Source of the DNA: Staphylococcus lugdunensis
Lineage (GTDB): Bacteria > Bacillota > Bacilli > Staphylococcales > Staphylococcaceae
DNA length: 53,427 bases
Assembly (NCBI RefSeq): GCF_002901705.1
Contig: NZ_PPPV01000012.1
Location: forward strand, 225,483 to 278,909
Direction of reading: 5' to 3'
Shown: positions 42,835-51,399 of the stretch, in pieces
Layout: each line of letters starts with the position of its first letter
How positions within the stretch are numbered: the stretch's first letter is position 1
Program-made: the position numbers and the translations under genes
The notes under the pieces: generated by a model
What the model was told of the DNA's origin: nothing
Databases searched by the model: none
Seen by the model: the letters and a program-made list of their open reading frames with translations, nothing else

Positions 42835-43505
42835 GTTTCAATGGAAGCAACAGTTGATAAACATATTTACTAGATGGAAATATTATTTTTTAATTGCGCT
42901 AGCTTGCATAATACTATTGATAGGTTATTTTTGTATTTCAGATGCATCAGCCTTCTGCAAACATGGATAATGACGGTGTCGCATTGATAGATAACGATCA
43001 ACAACAAAATTCTAGCGTAAAAGAGTCTAAAGATCAGAAAAGAAAAGCATCAGATTCACAAAAGGGAACAGTTTTTGTCGATTTGAAGGGGGCTGTAGAA
43101 CACCCAGATGTTTATGAAATGCCGTCAACAGCAAGAGTAAATGATTTAATCAAAAAAGCAAAGTTAAAATCAAACGCAGATATTTCACATATAAATCTGT
43201 CAGAAAAGCTTGTTGACCAAAAGATGATTTATATACCGACCAAAAATGAGCAATATGTATCAACTAATAACAATCAACAACCAACAAACTCAAATGAAAC
43301 TATTCAAGGGCAAAGTCAAATCAATTTAAATACTGCTAATGAAGCATCACTTACAAAAGTTCCTGGTATCGGTCCTTCAAAAGCAAAAGAAATTTTAAAT
43401 TACAAAGAACAGCACGGCCAATTTACCAGTGTTGATGAATTAAAAAAAATAAAAGGTATTGGTGAAAAAACATTTGAAAAATTAAAGCAATACTTTACTG
43501 TTTAA
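42833..43505 (+). pseudogene. comEA: comEA, DNA receptor for uptake, with apparent frameshift
   Basis: ComEA is the membrane-anchored receptor for DNA during competence. TTG 42833, behind GAGGTGAG, opens a frame with an N-terminal anchor (FQWKQQLINIFTRW then YYFLIALACIILLIGYF). Near 42926-42930 the sequence has five T; four T would join it to the rest (GYF-VFQMHQPS). As read, the anchor frame stops at TAA 42968-42970. The other frame, open from ATG 42942 with no ribosome binding site, encodes the SLBB-like segment (VFVDLKGAVEHPDVYEM) and the C-terminal helix-hairpin-helix (NTANEASLTKVPGIGPSKAKEIL, then KIKGIGEKTF). Repaired, the product would have about 223 residues. The cause could be a true mutation, slippage or a sequencing error. 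Confidence 0.8.
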
Positions 43506-43525
43506 ATTTTTCTATAATAATTAGG

Positions 43526-43564
43526 GCACACACTAGCAAGCGTGGAGTGATAACGCTTGACTAC
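43526..43564 (+). repeat. 39-base intergenic repeat, copy 1
   Basis: Begins GCACACACTAGCAAGCG and ends CGCTTGACTAC. It contains a hairpin AAGCGT-9-ACGCTT. It matches copy 2 at 43687-43725 in 38 of 39 positions, 161 bases apart, in the comEA-comEB spacer. Confidence 0.9.
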
Positions 43565-43625
43565 AGCCCCTGTTATGTATGACAATTTGTTTCCTTAATT
43601 ACGAGGTTTAGACTGTTAGAAAGCG

Positions 43626-43746
43626 TTTTTCAATCGAGTGCGCAACGGGCGTAACGTAGCGAGTTTACTTTGCGTAAATGAGCAAGGCACACACTAGCAA
43701 ACGTGGAGTGATAACGCTTGACTACGGTCTAAAAAAGATTGAAAAA
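43626..43746 (+). repeat. Candidate small element with 10-base inverted ends
   Basis: TTTTTCAATC at 43626-43635 and its complement GATTGAAAAA at 43737-43746 bound 121 bases that are unusually GC-rich for this genome and contain repeat copy 2. No coding frame is evident. The layout resembles a small non-autonomous element or intergenic repeat; no target duplication can be proved. The rest of the 43506-43807 spacer holds repeat copy 1 and the comEB ribosome binding site. Confidence 0.45.
43687..43725 (+). repeat. 39-base intergenic repeat, copy 2
   Basis: Same unit as at 43526-43564 with one change (G to A) that turns one G-C pair of the hairpin stem into an A-C mismatch. Confidence 0.9.
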
Positions 43747-43807
43747 TAATAAACAACATATATACTAAAACCATAGAACTTAGCAAAGTACATCACGGAG
43801 GTAAAAA

Positions 43808-44269
43808 ATGGAAAGAATAAAATGGGAAGAATACTTTATGGCTCAAAGCCATTTGTTAGCATTACGTTCAACTTGTCAACGTTTATCTGTAGGAGCAACG
43901 ATTGTGAAAGATAATCGTATTATTGCTGGTGGATATAACGGCTCAGTAGCTGGAGAGGTTCACTGTATTGATGAAGGCTGTTTAATTGAAGATGGTCATT
44001 GTATACGTACAATTCATGCAGAAATGAACGCGTTATTACAGTGTGCGAAACAAGGTGTATCAACTGAAGGGGCAACGATTTATGTTACTCATTTTCCTTG
44101 CTTAAATTGTACAAAGTCAATTATTCAAGCAGGTATTACAACAATTTATTATGCTCAAGATTATCATAACCATGAATATGCAATACGTTTATTGGATCAA
44201 TCTGGTATTACATACAAAAAGATTCCATTTTCTGCTGAATATGTAGCAAAATATTTAACACAGTCGTGA
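43808..44269 (+). CDS. comEB: ComEB, dCMP deaminase family protein
   Basis: Cytidine/deoxycytidylate deaminase-fold protein of 153 residues. The zinc motif is His70-Ala-Glu72 and Pro-Cys98-x2-Cys101 (PCLNC), with additional cysteines in GEVHCIDEGC and DGHC that often bind a second zinc in this family. Despite the com name, its role in DNA uptake is unclear and dCMP deamination is the likely activity. The ATG lies behind CACGGAGGT. comEC starts five bases after the stop. Confidence 0.93.
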   Translation: MERIKWEEYFMAQSHLLALRSTCQRLSVGATIVKDNRIIAGGYNGSVAGEVHCIDEGCLIEDGHCIRTIHAEMNALLQCAKQGVSTEGATIYVTHFPCLNCTKSIIQAGITTIYYAQDYHNHEYAIRLLDQSGITYKKIPFSAEYVAKYLTQS

Positions 44270-44274
44270 TTTAA

Positions 44275-46476
44275 GTGTTTTATATTGCATTAGCATTTCT
44301 TGCCGGAGCACTTTGGTATTCTAATTTTTATATTTCACTATTAATTTTTGTATGCTTACTTTATTTTGTTGCTATTAAAAGGTTAACACTTATTTGTTTT
44401 GTGCTTTCAATTTTCATTTCAATATTAAGCTACAATATCTATAGCAACCTTAACAATTCAATCAAAGAGCAGGAGATTTTTAATAAACATCATGAGCAAA
44501 TCTCAGCATTTGCTCATGTCACATCAGCCATTGTCCAAAATAACGATTTTATTAAAGGACATCTTATAGTCTATAATCGAGAATATAATTATATTTACTA
44601 TATTAAAAAACAAGATAAAGGTAAGTATATTCACAAGTTAAAACATTACACTTGCAAAATAAACGGCAATCTTACTCATTCAGAATCTCAAAATGCCCTT
44701 CTTGTAGTAAAAAGCATAGATTTTAAAAGCTGTAAAATAAATTCAAATCCTAATTTCATTCAACGTCACATTGATTTTATTAATAATCAGATTGTTCATT
44801 CAGGTACAAAATATCCATACCGCATTATCGCCTTAATAACTGGAGATACTTCTCAATTAAACAGTACTATAAAAGACGCTGTTAAGGACATAGGTATATA
44901 TCATCTTTTAGCTGTGAGTGGCTCCCATGTTGCTGTAATCACATTGATTATTTACCAATCGCTAGTAAGATGGAATACACCACTTATTACTATTAAATTA
45001 CTTTGTGTCTGCATTTTAGTTATTTTTGCTGTTGAAACTCAGTTTGCACCAAGTGCACTAAGATCAATTATTGCTATGATAATTATATTATTTAAGCCAA
45101 AAAGGACCTCACTATCAGGCCTAAATATATTAGCTTTCGTCTTTTTATTACTCCTTATCGTACAACCTGATTTTTTATATGATATCGGATTCCAATTTTC
45201 TTTCTTAATTTCGCTTTTTCTTATATTAGCACAGCCATCAATTCATCATCTGTCAAGATTAAAGGCCTTTTTTGTAATCACATATATTGCACAGTTAGGC
45301 GCATTACTTATACAAATTTACCATTTTAACCAAGTTCAATGGATTGGCATTTTGACAAACTTAATTTTCGTACCTCTATATTCCTTTATTTATTTTCCTT
45401 TAACTCTATTTTTCTTTTTAATCTCTCACATTTTCATAAATATTAAATTATTAAATTTCATCATCGATTATTTATTTGCTTTACATGACCAATTAGTATA
45501 TTTCTTTTTAAAACTAAATAATTACCAATGGAACATTCCACAATTAAGTAATATGACTATAATGTTTTTAAGTATCTTAGTGATTTTAAGTTTCATCATT
45601 TTCATTCACAAAAAGTATATTCAGTCTTTAGCACTTATAATTTTAAGTTTAATCATTGTAAGCTATACTGCACATAGTCACGTACCTACATTAACTAGCT
45701 TTGACGTTGGCCAAGGTGATAGCTTGCTGTATCAAACATCAAGAAATCATAATATACTTATCGATACAGGGGGAAAAACAGCACAAAATCATTCTACAAT
45801 TACACATAATATTGCCAAATATCATATTATCCCATCATTAAAAAAACGTGGCGTATCCAAATTAGATGAAGTCATTATTACACATCCACACGTTGATCAT
45901 ATGGGTGAATTAACTTATCTTATGCAGCATATTAGAATCAAACAACTAGTAATAAATAGTAAAAGCTTTCCTATTTCTCAATTAAATGTGATAAAAAAAT
46001 GGTGTTCAAAATACAATATAATACTGATTAATGCTGATCATATCAACACTATGCACTTTGATGATTCAACAATTCAATTTTTGAGAAGTTATATTTATGA
46101 CAGTCAAGATAAAAACGAACAGTCTATTGTTTTATTAATCAAATACCATTACAAAACGATATTGCTAATGGGCGACGCTAGTCAACGTAATGAAAAAATA
46201 CTTATGAAAAAGTACCATTTACCTCACATAGATATTTTGAAAGTAGGGCATCATGGCAGCAAAACGAGTAGCTCTATGATATTTTTAAAACAAATTCAAC
46301 CTAAAATAAGTATTATTTCTAGCGGTAAACATAACAAATATCATCATCCATCTATAGAAACTATTCATAAATTATTATCTATACACAGTAAATTATTTAA
46401 TACGCAAGATAAAGGCGAAATCAGTGTGTCACTTGATTCCAAATTAACGATAAAATTAAATCATGGTAATCACTAG
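44275..46476 (+). CDS. comEC: ComEC DNA-uptake channel
   Basis: Polytopic membrane protein through which single-stranded DNA enters during transformation. It has 733 residues: N-terminal membrane helices, an OB-like loop (about 75-150), the Competence domain of many helices (about 180-470), and a C-terminal metallo-beta-lactamase domain with THPHVDH (His537, His539, Asp541, His542) and a later GHHGSKTS, the possible strand-degrading nuclease. It starts with GTG without a clear ribosome binding site, so it depends on comEB translation. It is intact, unlike comEA. Confidence 0.93.
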   Translation: MFYIALAFLAGALWYSNFYISLLIFVCLLYFVAIKRLTLICFVLSIFISILSYNIYSNLNNSIKEQEIFNKHHEQISAFAHVTSAIVQNNDFIKGHLIVYNREYNYIYYIKKQDKGKYIHKLKHYTCKINGNLTHSESQNALLVVKSIDFKSCKINSNPNFIQRHIDFINNQIVHSGTKYPYRIIALITGDTSQLNSTIKDAVKDIGIYHLLAVSGSHVAVITLIIYQSLVRWNTPLITIKLLCVCILVIFAVETQFAPSALRSIIAMIIILFKPKRTSLSGLNILAFVFLLLLIVQPDFLYDIGFQFSFLISLFLILAQPSIHHLSRLKAFFVITYIAQLGALLIQIYHFNQVQWIGILTNLIFVPLYSFIYFPLTLFFFLISHIFINIKLLNFIIDYLFALHDQLVYFFLKLNNYQWNIPQLSNMTIMFLSILVILSFIIFIHKKYIQSLALIILSLIIVSYTAHSHVPTLTSFDVGQGDSLLYQTSRNHNILIDTGGKTAQNHSTITHNIAKYHIIPSLKKRGVSKLDEVIITHPHVDHMGELTYLMQHIRIKQLVINSKSFPISQLNVIKKWCSKYNIILINADHINTMHFDDSTIQFLRSYIYDSQDKNEQSIVLLIKYHYKTILLMGDASQRNEKILMKKYHLPHIDILKVGHHGSKTSSSMIFLKQIQPKISIISSGKHNKYHHPSIETIHKLLSIHSKLFNTQDKGEISVSLDSKLTIKLNHGNH

Positions 46477-46542
46477 AGCTAAAAGATATATCAATGCTAT
46501 AATTATAAGATACCTTACATAAATGAATAAGGAGATATAAGC

Positions 46543-47517
46543 ATGCCTCAAAACTTAATTGCCGTCTATGGTGATGTTCCAGAATTAGTGGAAAAACAAA
46601 GCTTAGAAATCATTCAAACATATCTACAACAAGAAAGAGATGATTTTAATTTTGTGAAATTTAATTTATACGAACATGATATATCGACTATTATTGAAGA
46701 AACACTGACATTACCTTTCTTTTCAGAAAAAAAGGCTATCTTAGTTAAAAATGCTTATGTATTTACAGGAGAAAAAGTTCCAAAAGATTTATCAACAAAC
46801 ACTGATAAATTATTAGAATTTATTGATAAATATGATGGTGACAATCTTATTATTTTTGAAGTATACCAAAACAAATTAGATGAACGAAAAAAGTTAACAA
46901 AAGCGCTTAAAAAGCATGGACAAATTAAAAAAATTGAACAAATGTCAGAAGAAGATATAAAAAATTGGATTCAGCAACAATTACACGAAAATTATAAAGA
47001 CATTAAACAAGATGCTTTAAATCTATTTATTGAATTGACAGGAATTAATTTTAACATTGTGCAACAAGAGTTGGAAAAGCTAATGTTGTTCATAGGGGAT
47101 AGACCAACAATCAATAAACAGGATGTCAGCATGATTATCAATCGTAGTTTAGAACAGAATGTCTTTTTGCTCACTGAATACATTCAAAAGAATCAAAAAC
47201 AAAAAGCAATAAATTTAGTTAAAGATTTAATTATTATGAAAGAAGAACCAATTAAATTACTCGCATTAATTACTAGTAACTACCGTCTTTATTATCAATG
47301 TAAAATATTAAGCCAAAAAGGATATAGCGCACAGCAAATTGCCAAAACGGTGAATGCACATCCATATCGCGTTAAATTAGCATTAGGACAAATACGACAC
47401 TATCAATTGAATGATATTTTGGATATTATTAATGCTTGTGCTGAAACTGACTATAAGCTTAAATCTTCATATATGGATAAACAACTTATACTAGAGTTAT
47501 TTATTCTTTCTATTTAA
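46543..47517 (+). CDS. holA: DNA polymerase III delta subunit
   Basis: Clamp-loader subunit that opens the beta sliding clamp. The 324 residues contain the N-terminal AAA+-like fold without a working Walker A (starting PQNLIAVYGDVPELVEKQ), the FFSEKKAILVKNAY clamp-binding region near 61-74, and a C-terminal collar domain. The ATG has AAGGAGAT upstream. It follows comEC and converges on rpsT, the order found across Bacillales. Confidence 0.95.
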   Translation: MPQNLIAVYGDVPELVEKQSLEIIQTYLQQERDDFNFVKFNLYEHDISTIIEETLTLPFFSEKKAILVKNAYVFTGEKVPKDLSTNTDKLLEFIDKYDGDNLIIFEVYQNKLDERKKLTKALKKHGQIKKIEQMSEEDIKNWIQQQLHENYKDIKQDALNLFIELTGINFNIVQQELEKLMLFIGDRPTINKQDVSMIINRSLEQNVFLLTEYIQKNQKQKAINLVKDLIIMKEEPIKLLALITSNYRLYYQCKILSQKGYSAQQIAKTVNAHPYRVKLALGQIRHYQLNDILDIINACAETDYKLKSSYMDKQLILELFILSI

Positions 47518-47525
47518 AAATAAAA

Positions 47526-47554
47526 AACAGTCTGGAAATGATATCCAGACTGTT
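47526..47554 (+). terminator. Bidirectional terminator between holA and rpsT
   Basis: Eleven-base perfect arms AACAGTCTGGA and TCCAGACTGTT around a 7-base loop, with A-rich sequence before and T-rich sequence after, serving both convergent genes. Confidence 0.9.
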
Positions 47555-47564
47555 AATTTAATAT

Positions 47565-47813
47565 TTACTTTGCACTCATGAGTTGAGATTTAATTCGATC
47601 AGCTTTGTTTGAGTGGATTAAATTACTTTGAGCAGATTTATCAACTAATTTAATTGCAAAATTAACTAATTCTGCTTTGTTGTCAGCATTTGAAGCAATA
47701 GCTGCTTTAGCATTTTTTACTGCTGTACGCATCGCATTTTTTTGAGAAATATTACGTTCTTCAGCTGTTTGAGTTGTTTTCACACGTTTAACTGCAGATT
47801 TGATGTTTGGCAT
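47565..47813 (-). CDS. rpsT: 30S ribosomal protein S20
   Basis: Small basic primary-binding protein of the 30S subunit, 82 residues, forming helical bundles: MPNIKSAVKRVKTTQ, then SQKNAMRTAVKNAKAA, ending KADRIKSQLMSAK. The ATG at 47813 is chosen because AGGAGGTG sits just upstream on the minus strand; a start three codons earlier would lie within that site. It is transcribed alone against holA and lepA. Confidence 0.96.
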   Translation of the reverse strand: MPNIKSAVKRVKTTQTAEERNISQKNAMRTAVKNAKAAIASNADNKAELVNFAIKLVDKSAQSNLIHSNKADRIKSQLMSAK

Positions 47814-48169
47814 TACTGTCACCTCCTAAAAGTGAAGTTATCTTATCAAATTATATTTGATTGCAACAAGAAATATTTTATCAAAACTACTATGTTTGTG
47901 CAATCATTAATTGACCCTTGCGGAATTAAAACAGATATTTTACTTATTTATATTGGAATGCGTAATAGAACACTTTATAATTATACTATAAATAAAAATG
48001 ATAAAAATTACTTGAGCTCATATATTTATCGATCAATTGCATGACCTTTAAAATTGAAGCATTTCAATTTCTGAAAAGACATATTTGCAAATGAATGTTA
48101 AAAACGTTATTATGTCAAAGATGTATACATATAAGGGTTAAATTTATGAAAGTGAGAAGGATTAATATA
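47814..48169. other. Divergent rpsT/lepA spacer
   Basis: A 356-base stretch without a gene. On the minus strand a -10 (TATAAT, 47985-47980) would give rpsT an unusually long leader of about 160 bases; its -35 is poor. A short perfect hairpin (AAATTGAA-4-TTCAATTT) lies at 48051-48070. The plus-strand lepA promoter is at 48085-48113. The open frames here (47742-48044 and the extension before lepA) have no ribosome binding site. Confidence 0.55.
48085..48113 (+). promoter_or_regulatory. Probable lepA promoter
   Basis: TTGCAA at 48085-48090, 17 bases, TATTAT at 48108-48113, giving a start near 48120 and a leader of about 50 bases. Confidence 0.55.
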
Positions 48170-49993
48170 ATGGATAAGCAAAATCGCTATGATAGAAGGG
48201 AAAACATCCGAAATTTCTCTATTATCGCACATATAGATCACGGCAAATCTACGTTAGCAGACAGAATATTAGAAAATACTAAATCTGTTGAATCTCGTGA
48301 TATGCAAGACCAATTATTAGATTCTATGGATTTAGAAAGAGAACGTGGTATCACAATTAAATTAAATGCTGTACGGTTAAAATATGATGCTAAAGATGGA
48401 CAGACTTATACTTTCCATCTTATTGATACACCAGGACATGTCGATTTCACATATGAAGTTTCTCGTTCACTTGCAGCATGCGAAGGTGCAATTTTAGTTG
48501 TAGACGCAGCTCAAGGAATTGAAGCACAAACTTTGGCCAATGTCTATCTTGCTTTAGACAATGATTTAGAATTATTGCCAGTAGTAAATAAAATTGATTT
48601 ACCTGCCGCGGAACCTGAACGTGTGAAACAAGAATTAGAAGATGTTATTGGTTTAGATAAGGACGATGTTGTTTTAGCAAGTGCAAAATCAAACATTGGA
48701 ATCGAAGATATATTAGAAAAAATTGTAGACGTCATACCACCACCAGATGGCGATCCAGAAGCACCATTAAAAGCACTTATTTTTGATTCTGAATATGATC
48801 CATACCGCGGAGTTATTTCGTCTATTCGTGTGATTGACGGTGTTGTAAAAGCTGGAGACCGTATTAAAATGATGGCAACTGGCAAGGAATTTGAAGTTAC
48901 CGAAGTTGGAATTAACACACCTAAACAATTACCGATTGAAGAATTAACAGTTGGCGATGTCGGTTATATCATTGCGTCGATTAAAAACGTAGATGATTCT
49001 CGTGTGGGTGATACCATTACGCTTGCAAATAATCCAGCCGAACAACCATTAAAAGGGTATAAAAAAATGAATCCTATGGTTTATTGTGGATTGTTCCCAA
49101 TAGATAATAGAGATTACAACGATTTACGTGAAGCTTTAGAAAAATTGCAGTTAAATGATGCGTCATTAGAGTTTGAACCAGAATCATCTCAAGCATTAGG
49201 ATTTGGATATCGTACTGGCTTTTTAGGTATGTTGCATATGGAAATCATTCAAGAACGTATAGAACGCGAATTTGGCATAGAATTAATTGCCACTGCACCT
49301 TCAGTAATCTATCAATGTTTGATGAAAGATGGTTCTAAAGTGACTGTAGATAACCCAGCACAAATGCCTGAACGTGATCGTATTGAAAGTATATACGAAC
49401 CCTATGTAAGAGCCACGATGATGGTACCAAATGACTATGTAGGTGCTGTAATGGAGCTGTGTCAACGGAAACGTGGACAATTTATTAATATGGATTATTT
49501 AGACGATATTCGCGTTAATATCGTGTATGAAATACCATTATCAGAAGTAGTATTCGATTTCTTTGACCAATTAAAGTCTAATACAAAAGGCTACGCTTCT
49601 TTCGATTATGAATTCATTGAAAACAAAGAAAGCAACCTTGTTAAAATGGATATTTTACTCAACGGTGATAAGGTTGATGCATTAAGCTTTATTGTCCATC
49701 GAGACTTTGCTTACGAGCGAGGTAAAGCTCTAGTTGAAAAGTTGAAAACATTAATCCCTAGACAGCAATTTGAAGTCCCTGTACAAGCTGCAATCGGTCA
49801 AAAAATTATTGCGCGTACGAACATTAAATCTATGGGTAAAAATGTGTTATCCAAATGTTATGGCGGGGACATTAGCCGTAAGCGTAAATTATTAGAAAAA
49901 CAAAAAGCAGGTAAAGCTAAAATGAAAGCAGTGGGTAACGTTGAAATACCACAAGATGCTTTCCTAGCCGTCTTAAAAATGGATGATGAATAA
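48170..49993 (+). CDS. lepA: Elongation factor 4 (LepA)
   Basis: Translational GTPase that acts on stalled or assembling ribosomes. The start is ATG 48170 behind GAGAAGGA; a frame open from 48095 adds 25 unsupported residues. The 607 residues include G1 AHIDHGKST (20-28), G3 DTPGHVDF, G4 NKIDLP, then domains II, III and V, and the LepA-specific C-terminal domain ending [13 protein letters not shown] with the basic [18 protein letters not shown] segment. Confidence 0.97.
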   Translation: MDKQNRYDRRENIRNFSIIAHIDHGKSTLADRILENTKSVESRDMQDQLLDSMDLERERGITIKLNAVRLKYDAKDGQTYTFHLIDTPGHVDFTYEVSRSLAACEGAILVVDAAQGIEAQTLANVYLALDNDLELLPVVNKIDLPAAEPERVKQELEDVIGLDKDDVVLASAKSNIGIEDILEKIVDVIPPPDGDPEAPLKALIFDSEYDPYRGVISSIRVIDGVVKAGDRIKMMATGKEFEVTEVGINTPKQLPIEELTVGDVGYIIASIKNVDDSRVGDTITLANNPAEQPLKGYKKMNPMVYCGLFPIDNRDYNDLREALEKLQLNDASLEFEPESSQALGFGYRTGFLGMLHMEIIQERIEREFGIELIATAPSVIYQCLMKDGSKVTVDNPAQMPERDRIESIYEPYVRATMMVPNDYVGAVMELCQRKRGQFINMDYLDDIRVNIVYEIPLSEVVFDFFDQLKSNTKGYASFDYEFIENKESNLVKMDILLNGDKVDALSFIVHRDFAYERGKALVEKLKTLIPRQQFEVPVQAAIGQKIIARTNIKSMGKNVLSKCYGGDISRKRKLLEKQKAGKAKMKAVGNVEIPQDAFLAVLKMDDE

Positions 49994-49996
49994 TGA

Positions 49997-50138
49997 AAAT
50001 AGAGGTCAAGATACAAGAACACATACGTTTAAAGTTAAATAACGTTTCCACATTCGACGCTAACGTGGTCTTCAATTGAACTGAAGTAATAACGTTATTA
50101 GCTTTAGCAATAGATGTTTTTTGTCTTAGCCTCTATTT
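49997..50138 (+). other. Long folded spacer between lepA and hemW
   Basis: AAATAGAGG (49997-50005) and CCTCTATTT (50130-50138) are exact complements at the two ends of a 142-base stretch. Inside are a 14-base perfect palindrome TAATAACGTTATTA (50087-50100), TTCAATTGAA (50071-50080), and GCTAACGT paired with ACGTTATTAGC. The structure fills the spacer; its T-rich part (TTTTTTGTC) lies before the last arm, so it is not a standard terminator. Confidence 0.55.
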
Positions 50139-50175
50139 CGTTTGATTACTATGATAAAGTAGAGAAGGTGGCAAA

Positions 50176-51297
50176 ATGACAATAAATAGTGCTTATATCC
50201 ATATCCCATTTTGCGTAAGAATTTGCACCTACTGTGATTTTAATAAATATTTTATAGCAAAACAGCCAGTTGATGACTATTTAGATGCTTTAATAAAGGA
50301 AATGCATACAAGACTTAATCCAAATATTGAAACAATGTATGTTGGTGGCGGAACTCCAACTGCCTTAAATATTAAACAGTTAGAAAAGTTATTAAAAGCG
50401 ATTAATAAGTTATTTACAATTTCAGGTGAATATACGTTCGAAGCTAATCCCGATGAATTAACCTTTCAAAAAGTTAAATTACTAAAAGATTACGGCGTAA
50501 ATCGCATTTCAATGGGCGTACAAACATTTAAACCTGAACTATTAACAATTTTAGGACGTACACATAATACACAAGACATCTATCAAGCTGTTGACTATGC
50601 AAACAAGGTGGACATTTCTTCCATAAGTTTAGACTTAATGTATCATCTGCCACAACAAACTTTAGACGACTTTAAAGATAGTATAGAACGAGCGCTTAGT
50701 ATGGATATAAATCATATCTCGAGTTATGGTTTGATTTTAGAACCAAAAACTCAATTTTATAACTTATATCGTAAGGGAAAACTAAAATTACCAAATGAAG
50801 ATTTAGGCGCTGATATGTATCAGTATTTAATGCATCGTTTAAATCACTCAAAGTTTCAGCAATATGAAATATCGAACTTTGCTGAAAAAGGTCATGCTTC
50901 TACGCACAATATGACCTATTGGAAAAACGAGGAATACTATGGTTTTGGCGCCGGTGCAAGTGGCTATGTAAATGGCAAAAGATATACCAATGTTAATCCA
51001 GTAAATCACTATATCAAAGCAGTACAAGCTGATAAACCTCCAATATTATCTTTCACAATACCTACAATCAAAGAACAAATGGAAGAAGAAATGTTTTTAG
51101 GTTTAAGAATGAATAAGGGCGTTAATATTATCCGTTTCAAACAAAAATTTGACCAATCCATTTATCAAGTCTTTGGTCAAACAATTCATGATTTAAGTCA
51201 AAAGGAATTAATTAAACAAAATAGTAACTATTTCGCATTAACTGAACGCGGAAAAGTCATTGGTAATGAAGTATTTGAAGCATTTTTATTAAGCTAA
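50176..51297 (+). CDS. hemW: Heme chaperone HemW (radical SAM, HemN-like)
   Basis: Radical-SAM protein of 373 residues. The Fe-S motif is Cys13-x3-Cys17-x2-Cys20 followed by Asp-Phe. Coproporphyrinogen dehydrogenase HemN has a further Cys after the third, so this is the HemW heme-chaperone branch and not a porphyrin enzyme, although older annotation says HemN. GGGTPT for SAM binding is near 56-61. The C-terminal HemN domain is present. The ATG is behind AGAAGGTGG. It precedes the hrcA operon as in other Bacillales. Confidence 0.93.
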   Translation: MTINSAYIHIPFCVRICTYCDFNKYFIAKQPVDDYLDALIKEMHTRLNPNIETMYVGGGTPTALNIKQLEKLLKAINKLFTISGEYTFEANPDELTFQKVKLLKDYGVNRISMGVQTFKPELLTILGRTHNTQDIYQAVDYANKVDISSISLDLMYHLPQQTLDDFKDSIERALSMDINHISSYGLILEPKTQFYNLYRKGKLKLPNEDLGADMYQYLMHRLNHSKFQQYEISNFAEKGHASTHNMTYWKNEEYYGFGAGASGYVNGKRYTNVNPVNHYIKAVQADKPPILSFTIPTIKEQMEEEMFLGLRMNKGVNIIRFKQKFDQSIYQVFGQTIHDLSQKELIKQNSNYFALTERGKVIGNEVFEAFLLS

Positions 51298-51326
51298 AAA
51301 TTTTTTTACAAATCCAAGCCTTTAAC

Positions 51327-51343
51327 ATTGACTTACTTTGACC
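51327..51343 (-). promoter_or_regulatory. CtsR-type operator
   Basis: Read on the minus strand: GGTCAAA, three bases, AGTCAAT. This matches the tandem heptamer RGTCAAA-NAN-RGTCAAA in 13 of 14 repeat positions; the middle base of the spacer differs. The plus-strand TTGACT at 51328-51333 within it can act as the -35. Joint HrcA and CtsR control of the dnaK operon is known in S. aureus. Confidence 0.75.
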
Positions 51344-51360
51344 AATTTGATAAATTATAA

Positions 51361-51387
51361 TTAGCACTTGGAAGAAAAGAGTGCTAA
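51361..51387 (+). promoter_or_regulatory. CIRCE operator (HrcA binding site)
   Basis: TTAGCACTT, nine bases, GAGTGCTAA: the CIRCE inverted repeat with one mismatch in the left arm. It lies 12 bases before the hrcA ATG and overlaps TATAAT (51356-51361), so bound HrcA would block the promoter of its own operon. Confidence 0.97.
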
Positions 51388-51399
51388 TGAGGTGGAAAC

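Noticed and set aside
42942..43505. comEA starting at MHQPS as a complete soluble protein
   Set aside because: There is no ribosome binding site, and the upstream frame encodes a perfect membrane anchor with its own ribosome binding site, pointing to a frameshift.
43526..43725. CRISPR-like repeat pair
   Set aside because: There are only two repeats, 122 bases apart, with no further units and no cas genes.
47742..48044. 100-codon plus-strand frame over rpsT and its upstream region
   Set aside because: It is antisense to rpsT, has no ribosome binding site and no recognisable protein features.
48095..48169. 25-residue N-terminal extension of LepA
   Set aside because: No ribosome binding site at 48095, and it overlaps the leader. 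ATG 48170 has one and gives the normal 607-residue LepA.
50176..51297. Oxygen-independent coproporphyrinogen III oxidase (HemN)
   Set aside because: The Fe-S motif lacks the extra cysteine of HemN, and the length and context fit HemW.
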